DNA of 6,083 nt from the NCBI RefSeq assembly GCF_031844845.1, contig NZ_JAVRMB020000396.1:1-6083 (forward strand). Direction: 5' to 3'. Positions 1 to 5,742 of the stretch are shown here, one piece after another. A model generated the notes under the pieces. It had not been told where the DNA came from and did no database searches. It saw nothing but the letters and a program-made list of their open reading frames with translations. This stretch comes from Endozoicomonas sp031844845. Its GTDB lineage: Bacteria; Pseudomonadota; Gammaproteobacteria; Pseudomonadales; Endozoicomonadaceae. How positions within the stretch are numbered: position 1 is the first letter of the stretch; each line of letters starts with the position of its first letter. Position numbers and translations under genes: made by a program.

Positions 1-68
1 CAAAAACCGTTCTTCCCAACGAGCGAGAGATGGCAGTCGGGGCATTTAACTTCAATAAGACACGTCAT
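1..68 (-). CDS. InsA-like IS1-family transposase protein, N-terminal fragment
   Basis: This is the first 22 codons of an open frame that continues past the window start. The translation begins MTCLIEVKCPDCHLSLVGKN. The CPxC pair at residues 9-12, after a short beta-like lead and followed by V(G/V)KNG, matches the start of IS1 InsA, whose zinc finger and helix-turn-helix bind the element ends. In IS1, InsA is the repressor and is fused to InsB by a programmed frameshift to give transposase; whether that holds here cannot be seen. The start was chosen because it is the first ATG inside the proposed element end and lies just before the motif. A different zinc-ribbon transposase family remains possible, because only 22 residues are visible. 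Confidence 0.5.
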   Translation of the reverse strand, partial: MTCLIEVKCPDCHLSLVGKNGF

Positions 69-141
69 AGGACGTATATTGGGATGAAGAGTATTTTTGT
101 CAGTATGGGATTATCCCTATCCACACATTTGGCCCACTACC
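1..141 (-). mobile_element. End of an IS1-like insertion sequence (partial, runs off the window)
   Basis: Read on the minus strand, homology of the neighbouring aldolase-subunit gene stops at position 142 and a new sequence begins GGTAGTGGGCCAAATG. This resembles the IS1-family terminus, which starts GGT, has TG at bases 6-7 and GCCAA shortly after. About 70 bases inside the end, an ATG opens a reading frame with an InsA-like CPxC zinc-finger start, at roughly the distance from the end that IS1 shows. A GGGAT/ATCCC palindrome lies at 107-117. The other terminus and the target duplication lie outside the window, so family and boundaries are inferred from one end. Confidence 0.6.
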
Positions 142-426
142 AACATACTTACGAAAAGCAACCGGATCCATTCCGGTGTAACCACCAAACTGGTTAACCT
201 GATTTGAGGTTGCCTCGATTAAAACACCAGAGCCGTCTTTTTTTGCCTGCAAAATAGCAGCTTCAAGAACCAGTCGGTTAGCGGAGCAAATGGAATAGAC
301 TCCACAGGTTGCTCCCTGTTTATGACGCTTGATAATCTCAATTAAACTACTCACAGCAACACCCTGTGTCGTGCTTTCTACATTAAGCTCCAACGTCACC
401 CGATCCAACGGTAAAGGGAATGCCAT
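100..426 (-). pseudogene. kbaZ: Truncated tagatose-1,6-bisphosphate aldolase subunit (GatZ/KbaZ type), interrupted by an IS
   Basis: GatZ and KbaZ are about 420-residue non-catalytic subunits that stabilise the class II tagatose-1,6-bisphosphate aldolases GatY and KbaY in galactitol and N-acetylgalactosamine breakdown. Only the N-terminus is present. Residues near 40-52 (GVYSICSANRLVLEAA) and 70-95 (LIEATSNQVNQFGGYTGM, then FRKYV) match the family closely. Homology ends at residue 95. The last 13 residues (GSGPNVWIGIIPY) and the stop are read from the inserted element, so the product should be inactive. The ATG at 426 has a weak AAAGAG-type ribosome site and adds about 24 residues compared with enterobacterial homologues. 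A GTG at 354, preceded by AGGG, would give the usual start. The gene lies 48 bp downstream of the regulator on the same strand, so the two were probably cotranscribed. The rest of the gene, if it survives, is beyond the window start. GatZ and KbaZ cannot be separated firmly; kbaZ is favoured by the AgaR-like neighbour. Confidence 0.85.
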
Positions 427-474
427 GGCTCTTTCGCTGACTGCTGATCAAATCTGATGAACCAGAAAACATGA

Positions 475-1242
475 TCAACTGTCCGCAATAATTACCCTGA
501 CTCCCTGACGCTGTAAACCTGCCAGATAATCCGCTGGTATACCCTTATCGGTCACCAGTGTATGGAAAGCGCCAAAAGAGCGGATAAAGTGATACCCCTT
601 GCGACCGAATTTGCTGGAATCTGCCAGAAGAATAATCTCACTGGAGATGTCGCACATTACCCGGTTCAGGGTCGCTTCACGGTCAAAATGAGTCGTCAGG
701 CCAGCAACGAGATCAAACCCGTCAACACCCAGAAACAGCTTGTCAAAACGGTATTGCCGAAGGGCATCTTCCGCCTGGGAACCAAAAAATGAATGGGACT
801 TCGAACGCAAGGTTCCACCCGTCATCATGATTTCGATTCCGGAAGACTTGACCAGCTCGCTGGCTACGTTCAGCCCATTGGTCATTACTACCAGACTTTT
901 GCTGTTTACCAGATGCCTGGCTAACTGTTGCGTGGTGGTTCCGGAGTCCAGAATAATGGACTCACCGTCACTCACCAGTTGTGCGGCAGCAGCACCAATT
1001 GCCTGTTTCTGAGCGGCATTAACAGAGCCTTTATCATTAAAAGGCATCTCTTTCGCTACATCATCCAGCGCCATCGCACCGCCGTGAGAGCGCAGCAATA
1101 GACCCTTGTTGTCCAGATAGTTCAGATCGTTTCGGATCGTCACGCTGGACACCTTGTAGTGATCTGCCAGTTCTTCCACCCGGGCCAGACCTTTGTCACG
1201 CACCTGGCGAACAATCGCTTCACGCCGCTCAACAGTACTCAT
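475..1242 (-). CDS. agaR: DeoR-family transcriptional regulator, AgaR-like
   Basis: This is a cytoplasmic DNA-binding repressor of the DeoR family. At 255 residues it has the normal length. The N-terminal winged helix-turn-helix spans about residues 5-57, with the recognition-helix signature VSSVTIRNDL at 31-40. The C-terminal sugar-phosphate-sensing domain shows DSGTTT (99-104), TNG (121-123), TGG (141-143), FLGVDG (170-175) and DSSKFG (208-213). From memory it most resembles E. coli AgaR, the repressor of N-acetylgalactosamine/galactosamine genes, notably around LFLGVDGFDL and the following LNR-MC segment. The ligand is probably a phosphorylated amino sugar or hexose, which is inferred. The ATG at 1242 is preceded by a good GAGAGG ribosome site (1248-1253), five bases away. 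It is divergent from kdgK and upstream of the broken kbaZ-like gene. A motif shared with the kdgK side overlaps its likely -10, suggesting autoregulation. GatR- or KbaR-type specificity is possible. Confidence 0.9.
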   Translation of the reverse strand: MSTVERREAIVRQVRDKGLARVEELADHYKVSSVTIRNDLNYLDNKGLLLRSHGGAMALDDVAKEMPFNDKGSVNAAQKQAIGAAAAQLVSDGESIILDSGTTTQQLARHLVNSKSLVVMTNGLNVASELVKSSGIEIMMTGGTLRSKSHSFFGSQAEDALRQYRFDKLFLGVDGFDLVAGLTTHFDREATLNRVMCDISSEIILLADSSKFGRKGYHFIRSFGAFHTLVTDKGIPADYLAGLQRQGVRVIIADS

Positions 1243-1278
1243 TTACACCTCTCTTTTAACTGCGCTTTCACACAGTTG

Positions 1279-1286
1279 TCGAAAAC
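1279..1286 (+). promoter_or_regulatory. Candidate operator half-site TCGAAAAC (regulator side)
   Basis: TCGAAAAC occurs here and again at 1361-1368. Its reverse form GTTTTCG is at 1326-1332. DeoR-family repressors commonly bind several repeated TTTC/GAAA-type elements across divergent promoters. This copy overlaps the predicted -10 of the regulator's own promoter. That it is a binding site is inferred from repetition and position. Confidence 0.4.
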
Positions 1287-1312
1287 ATACAACCTTTTCA
1301 CTTATCTTTCAA
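1284..1312 (-). promoter_or_regulatory. Putative promoter of the DeoR-family regulator gene
   Basis: On the minus strand, a -35-like TTGAAA (1312-1307) is followed after exactly 17 bases by TATGTT (1289-1284), which matches four of six positions of the sigma-70 -10 consensus. Transcription would start near 1277, about 35 bases before the start codon. The motif TCGAAAAC at 1279-1286 overlaps the -10 and start region, where a bound repressor would block initiation. The call rests on consensus matching only. Confidence 0.4.
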
Positions 1313-1349
1313 TTCTTTGTTTATTGTTTTCGGTTTTTAGTAATTAAGC

Positions 1350-1366
1350 TTTCGAATGATTCGAAA
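1350..1366 (+). promoter_or_regulatory. Inverted-repeat operator candidate TTTCGAA-TGA-TTCGAAA
   Basis: Perfect 7-bp arms (1350-1356 and 1360-1366) surround a 3-bp spacer, ending nine bases before the proposed kdgK -35. It shares TTCGAAAAC with the site near the regulator promoter. A second, wider inverted pair, CGGTTTT (1331-1337) and AAAACCG (1364-1370), is arranged around it. The most economical reading is a binding site for the divergent DeoR-family protein controlling kdgK-eda. It does not look like the KdgR box (AAAC...GTTT centre) or the HexR box (TGTAAT...ATTACA) known for Entner-Doudoroff genes. Confidence 0.5.
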
Positions 1367-1374
1367 ACCGTTGT

Positions 1375-1402
1375 TTTACACTATTCTATTTTCATTAATA
1401 AT
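1375..1402 (+). promoter_or_regulatory. Putative kdgK-eda promoter
   Basis: TTTACA (1375-1380, five of six bases of the -35 consensus) and AATAAT (1397-1402, five of six of the -10) are separated by 16 bases. The transcript would begin near 1409, leaving a leader of about 60 bases. An overlapping alternative is TTGAGA (1405-1410) with TATTTT (1427-1432), also spaced by 16. The region is strongly AT-rich, so chance matches are likely and the choice between the two is open. Confidence 0.4.
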
Positions 1403-1414
1403 GATTGAGATCAT
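1401..1414 (+). promoter_or_regulatory. Possible FNR- or CRP-like palindrome
   Basis: ATGAT-TGAG-ATCAT is a 5-bp inverted repeat with a 4-bp spacer. It fits eight of ten specified bases of the FNR/Anr box (TTGAT-N4-ATCAA) and partly fits the CRP box. It would sit at the start of transcription from the first promoter candidate, or over the -35 of the second. A match this short in AT-rich DNA may be chance. Confidence 0.2.
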
Positions 1415-1471
1415 AAAAATGAAAAATATTTTATGCGAGCATGACCCCATTACGAAGGAATTTGAAAGACT

Positions 1472-2482
1472 ATGACGCTCATCATGAAAACAGACACAAA
1501 GCCGGCTTCCATAGCATGCATTGGTGAATGCATGGTCGAGCTTACTCAAACAGATGCTTCAGGTGAAACTTTCGGTAAAAATAACAGCGAAAGTGAAAAG
1601 CTTCTGAATGTTAACTTTGCTGGCGACACACTCAATACCACTGTTTATATGGCAAGGTTGCTCGAAGCGTCTGATAGCACCATTCATTATGTCACTGCTT
1701 TGGGAGAAGACACCTTCAGCAGCCAAATGCTAGCCGCCTGGCAACAGGAAGGTATTGATACCCGTCACATCTCTCGTCTATCTGGTAAATTGCCTGGCCT
1801 TTACTCTGTCAATGTCGACGCCACCGGCGAAAGAAACTTTCACTACTGGCGATCTGAATCTGCTGCCCGTTCACTGTTTTCAGAGGCGCTTACCGATGAA
1901 CAGATCGAAAGCATAGCAACTGAAAGCAGTCTGATCTTCTTATCCGGAATTACGGTTGCGATTTTGCCTTACGAATCTCGAAAGCAGTTAATCGATTTAC
2001 TGGCAAAAGCAAAACAAAATGGTGCAAAAGTAGCTTTTGATACTAATCACCGTCCTGCTCTTTGGAAAGATGCCGATGATGCCCGTCACTGGTATCAGCA
2101 AGTACTGAACCTCACCGATATCGCTCTGCTTACGTTTGATGACGAACAGCTTCTTTTTGCGGATCAGTCGGTAGAAGAAACCCTGCAACGACTGGAGCAC
2201 ATTCCGGAACTGGTCATTAAAAGAGGCTCAGAACCCTGCATTGTCAAGTCTGGCCGTGACATACAAAGCGTTGTTGCCCAACAAGTCAGCACCCCGGTTG
2301 ATACTACCGGTGCTGGCGACTCCTTCAATGGTGCCTATCTTAGCAGTCGGATTCTGGGCGCTGATCCCGTGGCAGCCTGTCAGGCAGGTCATCGTCTGGC
2401 AGCCGAAGTCATCATGCATCGGGGCGGCGTGATGCCAAAAGCCGCTATGCCAGCGTTACAACTCTCTGAAGGCAAGCTGTAA
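1472..2482 (+). CDS. kdgK: 2-dehydro-3-deoxygluconokinase (KDG kinase)
   Basis: This cytoplasmic sugar kinase of the PfkB/ribokinase family converts 2-keto-3-deoxygluconate and ATP to KDPG in uronate and polyuronide breakdown. Similarity to E. coli KdgK runs along nearly the whole length: IGECMVEL (17-24), GDTLNTTVYMAR (51-62), HYVTALGEDTFS (72-83), LPGLYSV (107-113), TGERNFHYWR (118-127), FDTNHRPALW (189-198) and VIKRG (248-252). The PfkB signature DTTGAGDSF is at 277-285, with the expected catalytic Asp283. The family's GGDTLN is AGDTLN here, a mild change. An extra stretch of about 10 residues lies before it, around 30-45, and the protein is somewhat longer than the roughly 310-residue E. 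coli enzyme. AAGGA (1455-1459) lies 12 bases before the chosen ATG; a second in-frame ATG is at 1484. eda follows after about 31 bp, forming a two-step operon. Confidence 0.96.
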   Translation: MTLIMKTDTKPASIACIGECMVELTQTDASGETFGKNNSESEKLLNVNFAGDTLNTTVYMARLLEASDSTIHYVTALGEDTFSSQMLAAWQQEGIDTRHISRLSGKLPGLYSVNVDATGERNFHYWRSESAARSLFSEALTDEQIESIATESSLIFLSGITVAILPYESRKQLIDLLAKAKQNGAKVAFDTNHRPALWKDADDARHWYQQVLNLTDIALLTFDDEQLLFADQSVEETLQRLEHIPELVIKRGSEPCIVKSGRDIQSVVAQQVSTPVDTTGAGDSFNGAYLSSRILGADPVAACQAGHRLAAEVIMHRGGVMPKAAMPALQLSEGKL

Positions 2483-2513
2483 GCCAATCCGTCATATAAA
2501 GGTATTGTCGTTT

Positions 2514-3158
2514 ATGACCATGTCCATGAAAAACGAACTTATTTTAACCCGGGCTTATCCGGTGTTACCGGTTATCGTCATTGAAGAACTGAGCCAGGCC
2601 GTTCCCCTGGCAAAAGCACTCAGTGCCGGTGGCATCCATGTATTTGAAGTCACCCTGCGTACTGTATGTGCCCTGGAAGCCATTCAGGAAATCAAAGCGG
2701 CTATGCCTGACTGCATCACCGGCGCAGGTACCGTCACTTCTCCAGACCAGATCGAAGCAGTGTTGAAAGCCGGTGCTGACTTTGCCGTTTCACCGGGTGC
2801 GACACCGGCCTTATTGAAAGAAGCCTTCCAGCAGAAGCTTGCACTGATTCCCGGCGTATCCACTCCATCGGACGTTATCCAGGCAATGGAGCATGGCTAT
2901 AACCTGCTGAAACCGTTTCCTGCCGAACAGTCTGGCGGCATCAATATGCTTAAGGCGCTGGCTGGTCCGTTCCCGGATATTCGCTTCTGCCCTACCGGCG
3001 GTATCGGCTTGCACAATGCCAAAGAGTATCTTGCTCTTAACAATGTTGCGGCCATTGGCGGCTCATGGATTTGCCCTGCCAATCTGGTGCAAAGTAAAGA
3101 TTGGGGAGCAATCACTCAGCTAGCGACGCAAGCCATATCAAGCCTGAAAAAAACATAG
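2514..3158 (+). CDS. eda: KDPG/KHG aldolase (2-dehydro-3-deoxy-6-phosphogluconate aldolase)
   Basis: This class I Schiff-base aldolase cleaves KDPG, the product of KdgK, to pyruvate and glyceraldehyde 3-phosphate. It can also act on 4-hydroxy-2-oxoglutarate. Numbered from the ATG at 2514, the barrel shows PVLPVIVI (16-23), FEVTLRT (44-50; Glu45 and Arg49 are active-site residues), GAGTV (70-74), SPG (93-95), the Schiff-base Lys133 in LLKPFPAE (131-138), RFCPTGGI (157-164) and IGGSW (181-185). The family signature has KFFPAE where this protein has KPFPAE; the lysine is kept. The protein has 214 residues, normal for the family. A longer frame opens with TTG at 2505, but AAAGG (2498-2502) sits only two bases before it and 11 before ATG 2514, so the ATG is preferred. 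Other ATGs follow at 2520 and 2526. The close spacing to kdgK indicates cotranscription. Confidence 0.96.
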   Translation: MTMSMKNELILTRAYPVLPVIVIEELSQAVPLAKALSAGGIHVFEVTLRTVCALEAIQEIKAAMPDCITGAGTVTSPDQIEAVLKAGADFAVSPGATPALLKEAFQQKLALIPGVSTPSDVIQAMEHGYNLLKPFPAEQSGGINMLKALAGPFPDIRFCPTGGIGLHNAKEYLALNNVAAIGGSWICPANLVQSKDWGAITQLATQAISSLKKT

Positions 3159-3180
3159 ACGCGGATATAACAATACAAAA

Positions 3181-3204
3181 TCAGGCCATACAGAAATGAC
3201 CTGA
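3181..3204 (+). promoter_or_regulatory. Imperfect hairpin between eda and ptsH
   Basis: TCAGGCCAT and ATGACCTGA form a 9-bp stem with one mismatch and a 6-base loop, 22 bp after the eda stop. No T-run follows, so it is not a typical intrinsic terminator. TCAGGCC recurs at 3238-3244. It could be an mRNA end or processing structure, or half of a paired regulatory site. I found no strong sigma-70 promoter for ptsH in this 113-bp gap, so readthrough from kdgK-eda is possible. Confidence 0.3.
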
Positions 3205-3228
3205 CCAATAAATCAAAATACTTAACCT

Positions 3229-3243
3229 GCCTGATATTCAGGC
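3229..3243 (+). promoter_or_regulatory. Short palindrome GCCTGA-TAT-TCAGGC upstream of ptsH
   Basis: Perfect 6-bp arms with a 3-base centre lie about 29 bases before the ptsH start codon. The arm shares TCAGGCC with the hairpin at 3181. It may be an operator or a leader hairpin near the ribosome site (AGGAA, 3259-3263). It does not match the Cra box (TGAAnCGnTTCA). The regulator is unknown. Confidence 0.3.
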
Positions 3244-3271
3244 CGGCAACAACCATTCAGGAAATGAAACC

Positions 3272-3532
3272 ATGCAAACTGCACAAATCACGGTTACCAA
3301 TGAAAATGGCCTGCACACTCGCCCGGGCGCAGTATTCGTTAAAGCCTGCAAAGAATTTTCCAGCGCCATTACTATTGAAAACAAGGGCCGTACAGCCAAC
3401 GCAAAAAGCCTGATGAAACTGATGTCTGCCGGTATCCTGAAAGACGACGTGATCACCCTGAACATTGAAGGTGATGATGAAGTAGCGGCGATGGAAAAAC
3501 TGAAAGTCGTTATCGAACATCTGGAAGGTTAA
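3272..3532 (+). CDS. ptsH: HPr phosphocarrier protein of the PTS
   Basis: HPr is the small cytoplasmic carrier that takes phosphate from Enzyme I on a histidine and passes it to the sugar-specific IIA domains. At 86 residues the length is typical. The phosphorylation site is His15 in NGLHTRPGA (12-20), with Arg17 in place. The second signature NAKSLMKLMS (43-52) includes Ser46. Whether Ser46 is regulated cannot be inferred, since HPr kinase occurs only in some lineages. The NAKSLMK wording and RPGA resemble the HPr domain of the fructose phosphocarrier FruB slightly more than E. coli HPr, but no fused IIA domain is present. The ATG has a good AGGAA site (3259-3263) eight bases upstream. It lies 113 bp after eda on the same strand. 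Its usual partner ptsI is the next gene, but is displaced by about 307 bp by an inserted repeat that begins just after the stop codon. Confidence 0.96.
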   Translation: MQTAQITVTNENGLHTRPGAVFVKACKEFSSAITIENKGRTANAKSLMKLMSAGILKDDVITLNIEGDDEVAAMEKLKVVIEHLEG

Positions 3533-3541
3533 TTTTTTTTG

Positions 3542-3783
3542 AACCACAAAGACACGAAGACACAAAGGAAAAGATAAGCCTTTGTGACTACCACCACCCC
3601 ACGGTTCACAGTGGGGTGGCAAATCAGGAATAGTATCGAAATTACTTCCATATTTTATGAAGCCAGAGCTCCATTCTGAATAGAGAAGTTATTAACGAAT
3701 TATTCCTTAGAGCCTGCATTCACTCCGGAGTATTCCAGGGAAAATCAGGAAAAAAACCTTTGTGCCTTTGTGTCTTTGTGGTT
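3542..3783 (+). repeat. MITE-like element with 27-bp terminal inverted repeats between ptsH and ptsI
   Basis: The left end (3542-3568, starting AACCACAAAGACACGAAG) and the reverse complement of the right end (3757-3783) agree at 25 of 27 positions, enclosing 188 bases. Each end is a tandem of CACAAAG/CACGAAG units and is bordered by a T-run or A-run. Such AACCACAAAGACAC-type ends recur as dispersed repeats in many bacterial genomes. Further structure lies inside: CACAAAGG/CCTTTGTG (3561-3568 and 3579-3586), a perfect 9-bp hairpin CCACCCCAC/GTGGGGTGG (3594-3602 and 3611-3619), and the palindrome ACTCCGGAGT (3722-3731). I see no convincing coding sequence within. The element starts nine bases after the ptsH stop and ends about 56 bases before ptsI. 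In RNA the ends could pair as a long stem. Confidence 0.75.
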
Positions 3784-3839
3784 AAAAAGGCTCCCCCTTT
3801 TACACGACATTAATCTCAGCTAATTCAAGAGTTACTTCC

Positions 3840-5546
3840 ATGATCAAGGGCATTATTGCATCCGAAGGGATTGCCATCGGGAAAGCCGTTATTCACTGTG
3901 AACAGGCGCTGATCCTGCCTGAGTACAAGGTAACGGCCGACCAGGTTCACAACGAAATCGAACGGTTCAAAAAGGCCCGCGAACAAACAACAACCCAGTT
4001 AGGTAACCTCTATCGGGAAATGCTGGGCAAATTCGGTGAAGAAGAAGCCGCCGTATTCGAAGGCCACATGATGGTGGCTGAAGATGAGGAGCTGGAGGCA
4101 GAAGTCTTCGCCCTGATTGATGAAGGGAAGCCTGCAGCAGTTGCTACCCATGAGGCTATTCAGGCGAATATTCAACTGCTGGAAACGCTGGAAGATGCTT
4201 ACCTGAAAGAGCGCGCTGCGGACTTCCGCGATGTGGGCCTGCGTCTGGTAAAGAACATTCTCGGGATTCGTATTGCCGGTCTGGAAAACCTGGAAGAAAA
4301 CTCCATCGTTATTGCCAATGACCTGACGCCTTCCGATACTGCTCAGCTGGATCTGGATAAAGTTATCGGTTTCGTAACAGACATCGGTGGTCGTACATCA
4401 CACTCAGCTATTATGGCGCGCTCCCTGGAAATCCCGGCCATGGTCGGTTGTCATAATGCAACCACAACCATTCTGCACGGTGACCCGCTGATTCTGGATG
4501 CGGTGAACAATCAGATCATTGTTAACCCCACAGAAGAACAACTGACAGCCGCTCGTGCACAACAGGATGCACTGATCAGTGCCCGTAATGAGCTGGCTAA
4601 ACTGAAAGATTTACCTGCAGTTACTTTGGATGGCAAACACTTCGAACTGTGCGCCAATATCGGCACACCAAAAGATGTTGAGGGTGTTCTGCGTAATGGC
4701 GCTGAAGGTGTTGGCCTTTATCGTACCGAATTCCTGTTTATGGATCGCAATTCCCTGCCTTCTGAAGAAGTTCAGTTTCAGGCTTATCGTGAAGTGGCTG
4801 AGTCCATGCAGGGCATGCCCGTTATTATCCGAACTCTGGATATCGGTGGTGACAAGGATCTGCCGTATCTGGATATGCCCAAAGAGCTGAACCCATTCCT
4901 GGGCTGGCGCGCTATTCGCATGTGTCTGGATCGTCCTGAAATTCTGCTGACCCAGCTTCGTGCAATCCTGCGTGCCAGTGCTTTTGGCAAACTGCGGATC
5001 ATGTTCCCGATGGTCATTTCTGTCAGTGAAGTGCTGCAACTGAAAGCTCATGTTGAACAGGCCAGACAAAGCCTGAGAGATCAGGGCATTGCTTTTGATG
5101 AACAGTGTGAACTGGGCATCATGATTGAAACCCCTGCTGCGGTGATGATTGCAGATCAGCTCATTGAAGAGCTGGACTTTTTCAGTATCGGCACCAATGA
5201 TTTGACTCAGTATATTCTGGCCGTGGACCGTGGTAATCAAAACATTGCTCATCTGTACGACAGCTTCTCTCCTTCTGTGTTGAGAGCCGTAAAACAGGTG
5301 ATTGATGCATCCCACGCTGCAGGTAAATGGACAGGCATGTGTGGTGAGTTTGCCGGTGACGAACGGGCTGCGTTAATTCTGGCAGGCTTGGGTCTGGATG
5401 AGCTCAGTATGTCTGCGCCTTCTGTTCCGATGATCAAGAAGATCCTGCGGGAACAGAACAGTGAACAACTGAAAAGTCTGGCTGAACAATGCCTAAAGGC
5501 AAGGGATGCGGATACGGTTAGATCTCTGGTTGACAGTATTCGCTAA
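3840..5546 (+). CDS. ptsI: PTS Enzyme I (phosphoenolpyruvate-protein phosphotransferase)
   Basis: Enzyme I autophosphorylates from phosphoenolpyruvate and hands the phosphate to HPr, starting the sugar phosphotransferase relay in the cytoplasm. The 568 residues align from end to end with E. coli EI (575). The N-terminal HPr-binding and phosphohistidine part (about 1-230) carries FGEEEAAVFEGH (65-76), YLKERAAD (121-128) and the active histidine His188 in GGRTSHSAIMARS (183-195). The C-terminal PEP-binding barrel shows GLYRTEFLFMDR (292-303; Arg295), RTLDIGGDK (331-339; Arg331), NPFLGWRAIR (351-360), METPAA-type IETPAA (429-434; Glu430), GTNDLTQY (451-458; Asp454), DRGN (463-466; Arg464) and the acid Cys501 in TGMCGE (498-503). 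All known catalytic residues are kept. No GAF domain is attached, so this is not the nitrogen-PTS form PtsP. AAGAG (3827-3831) is a modest ribosome site eight bases before the ATG. No crr or other EII gene follows. Confidence 0.97.
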   Translation: MIKGIIASEGIAIGKAVIHCEQALILPEYKVTADQVHNEIERFKKAREQTTTQLGNLYREMLGKFGEEEAAVFEGHMMVAEDEELEAEVFALIDEGKPAAVATHEAIQANIQLLETLEDAYLKERAADFRDVGLRLVKNILGIRIAGLENLEENSIVIANDLTPSDTAQLDLDKVIGFVTDIGGRTSHSAIMARSLEIPAMVGCHNATTTILHGDPLILDAVNNQIIVNPTEEQLTAARAQQDALISARNELAKLKDLPAVTLDGKHFELCANIGTPKDVEGVLRNGAEGVGLYRTEFLFMDRNSLPSEEVQFQAYREVAESMQGMPVIIRTLDIGGDKDLPYLDMPKELNPFLGWRAIRMCLDRPEILLTQLRAILRASAFGKLRIMFPMVISVSEVLQLKAHVEQARQSLRDQGIAFDEQCELGIMIETPAAVMIADQLIEELDFFSIGTNDLTQYILAVDRGNQNIAHLYDSFSPSVLRAVKQVIDASHAAGKWTGMCGEFAGDERAALILAGLGLDELSMSAPSVPMIKKILREQNSEQLKSLAEQCLKARDADTVRSLVDSIR

Positions 5547-5742
5547 AGCATCTTATTTATCGTAATTGCCTGAACCCGATCAATATCGCTTCTCTCGTTC
5601 CCGCGATCCGAGGTTGTGGCAAAAGTTCTGGTTCCCATGCCCTGCGTGGGAATCCCCACTTACTGGACACGAAAACCAATATCAATAAATTCATTACATA
5701 CTCATTATCGAAACTTATTCATCGCTCCCCAATGGATTTCGA
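5547..5742. other. Gene-free interval after ptsI
   Basis: No crr, no other recognisable coding sequence and no classical intrinsic terminator with a T-run follow ptsI. The only structured element I can support is the palindromic repeat at 5632-5652. A 61-codon open frame crossing this repeat translates it as VPMPCVGIP, a known artefact of such repeats, and I do not regard it as a gene. Confidence 0.6.
5632..5652. repeat. Short dispersed palindromic repeat, possible transcript-end hairpin
   Basis: TTCCCATGC and GCGTGGGAA pair into a 9-bp stem (one G-U pair) around a CCT loop. The core GTTCCCA...TGCGTGGGAA is a type found dispersed between genes in many gammaproteobacteria. A related CTCGTTCCCGCG lies just upstream at 5594-5605, suggesting a degraded neighbouring copy. 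It sits between convergent ptsI and the minus-strand gene, where it could end or stabilise transcripts from both sides, although no T-run follows. Confidence 0.5.

Noticed and set aside
121..141. The GPNVW segment of the truncated aldolase subunit resembles the family's LGPN-W motif, suggesting an internal deletion.
   Set aside because: The preceding GGDH part is missing, nothing after it matches, and the junction coincides with an IS1-like terminus followed by an InsA-like start. Chance similarity in the IS end is the simpler explanation.
1338..1352. A possible HexR box (TAGTAATTAAGC) upstream of kdgK.
   Set aside because: Only one half resembles TGTAAT...ATTACA, and the matching half is missing.
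3257..3622. A 121-codon minus-strand open frame across ptsH and the repeat.
   Set aside because: It is antisense to ptsH, and its start lies in the inverted-repeat element. The LCLRVFVV wording is a typical translation artefact of CACAAAG-type repeats.
3785..3801. A small hairpin AAAAGG/CCTTTT before ptsI as a terminator.
   Set aside because: The stem is short with only two G-C pairs and there is no long T-run, so it is too weak to call.
4611..5315. A 234-codon minus-strand open frame inside ptsI.
   Set aside because: It is fully antisense to a clearly conserved Enzyme I sequence and resembles no family.
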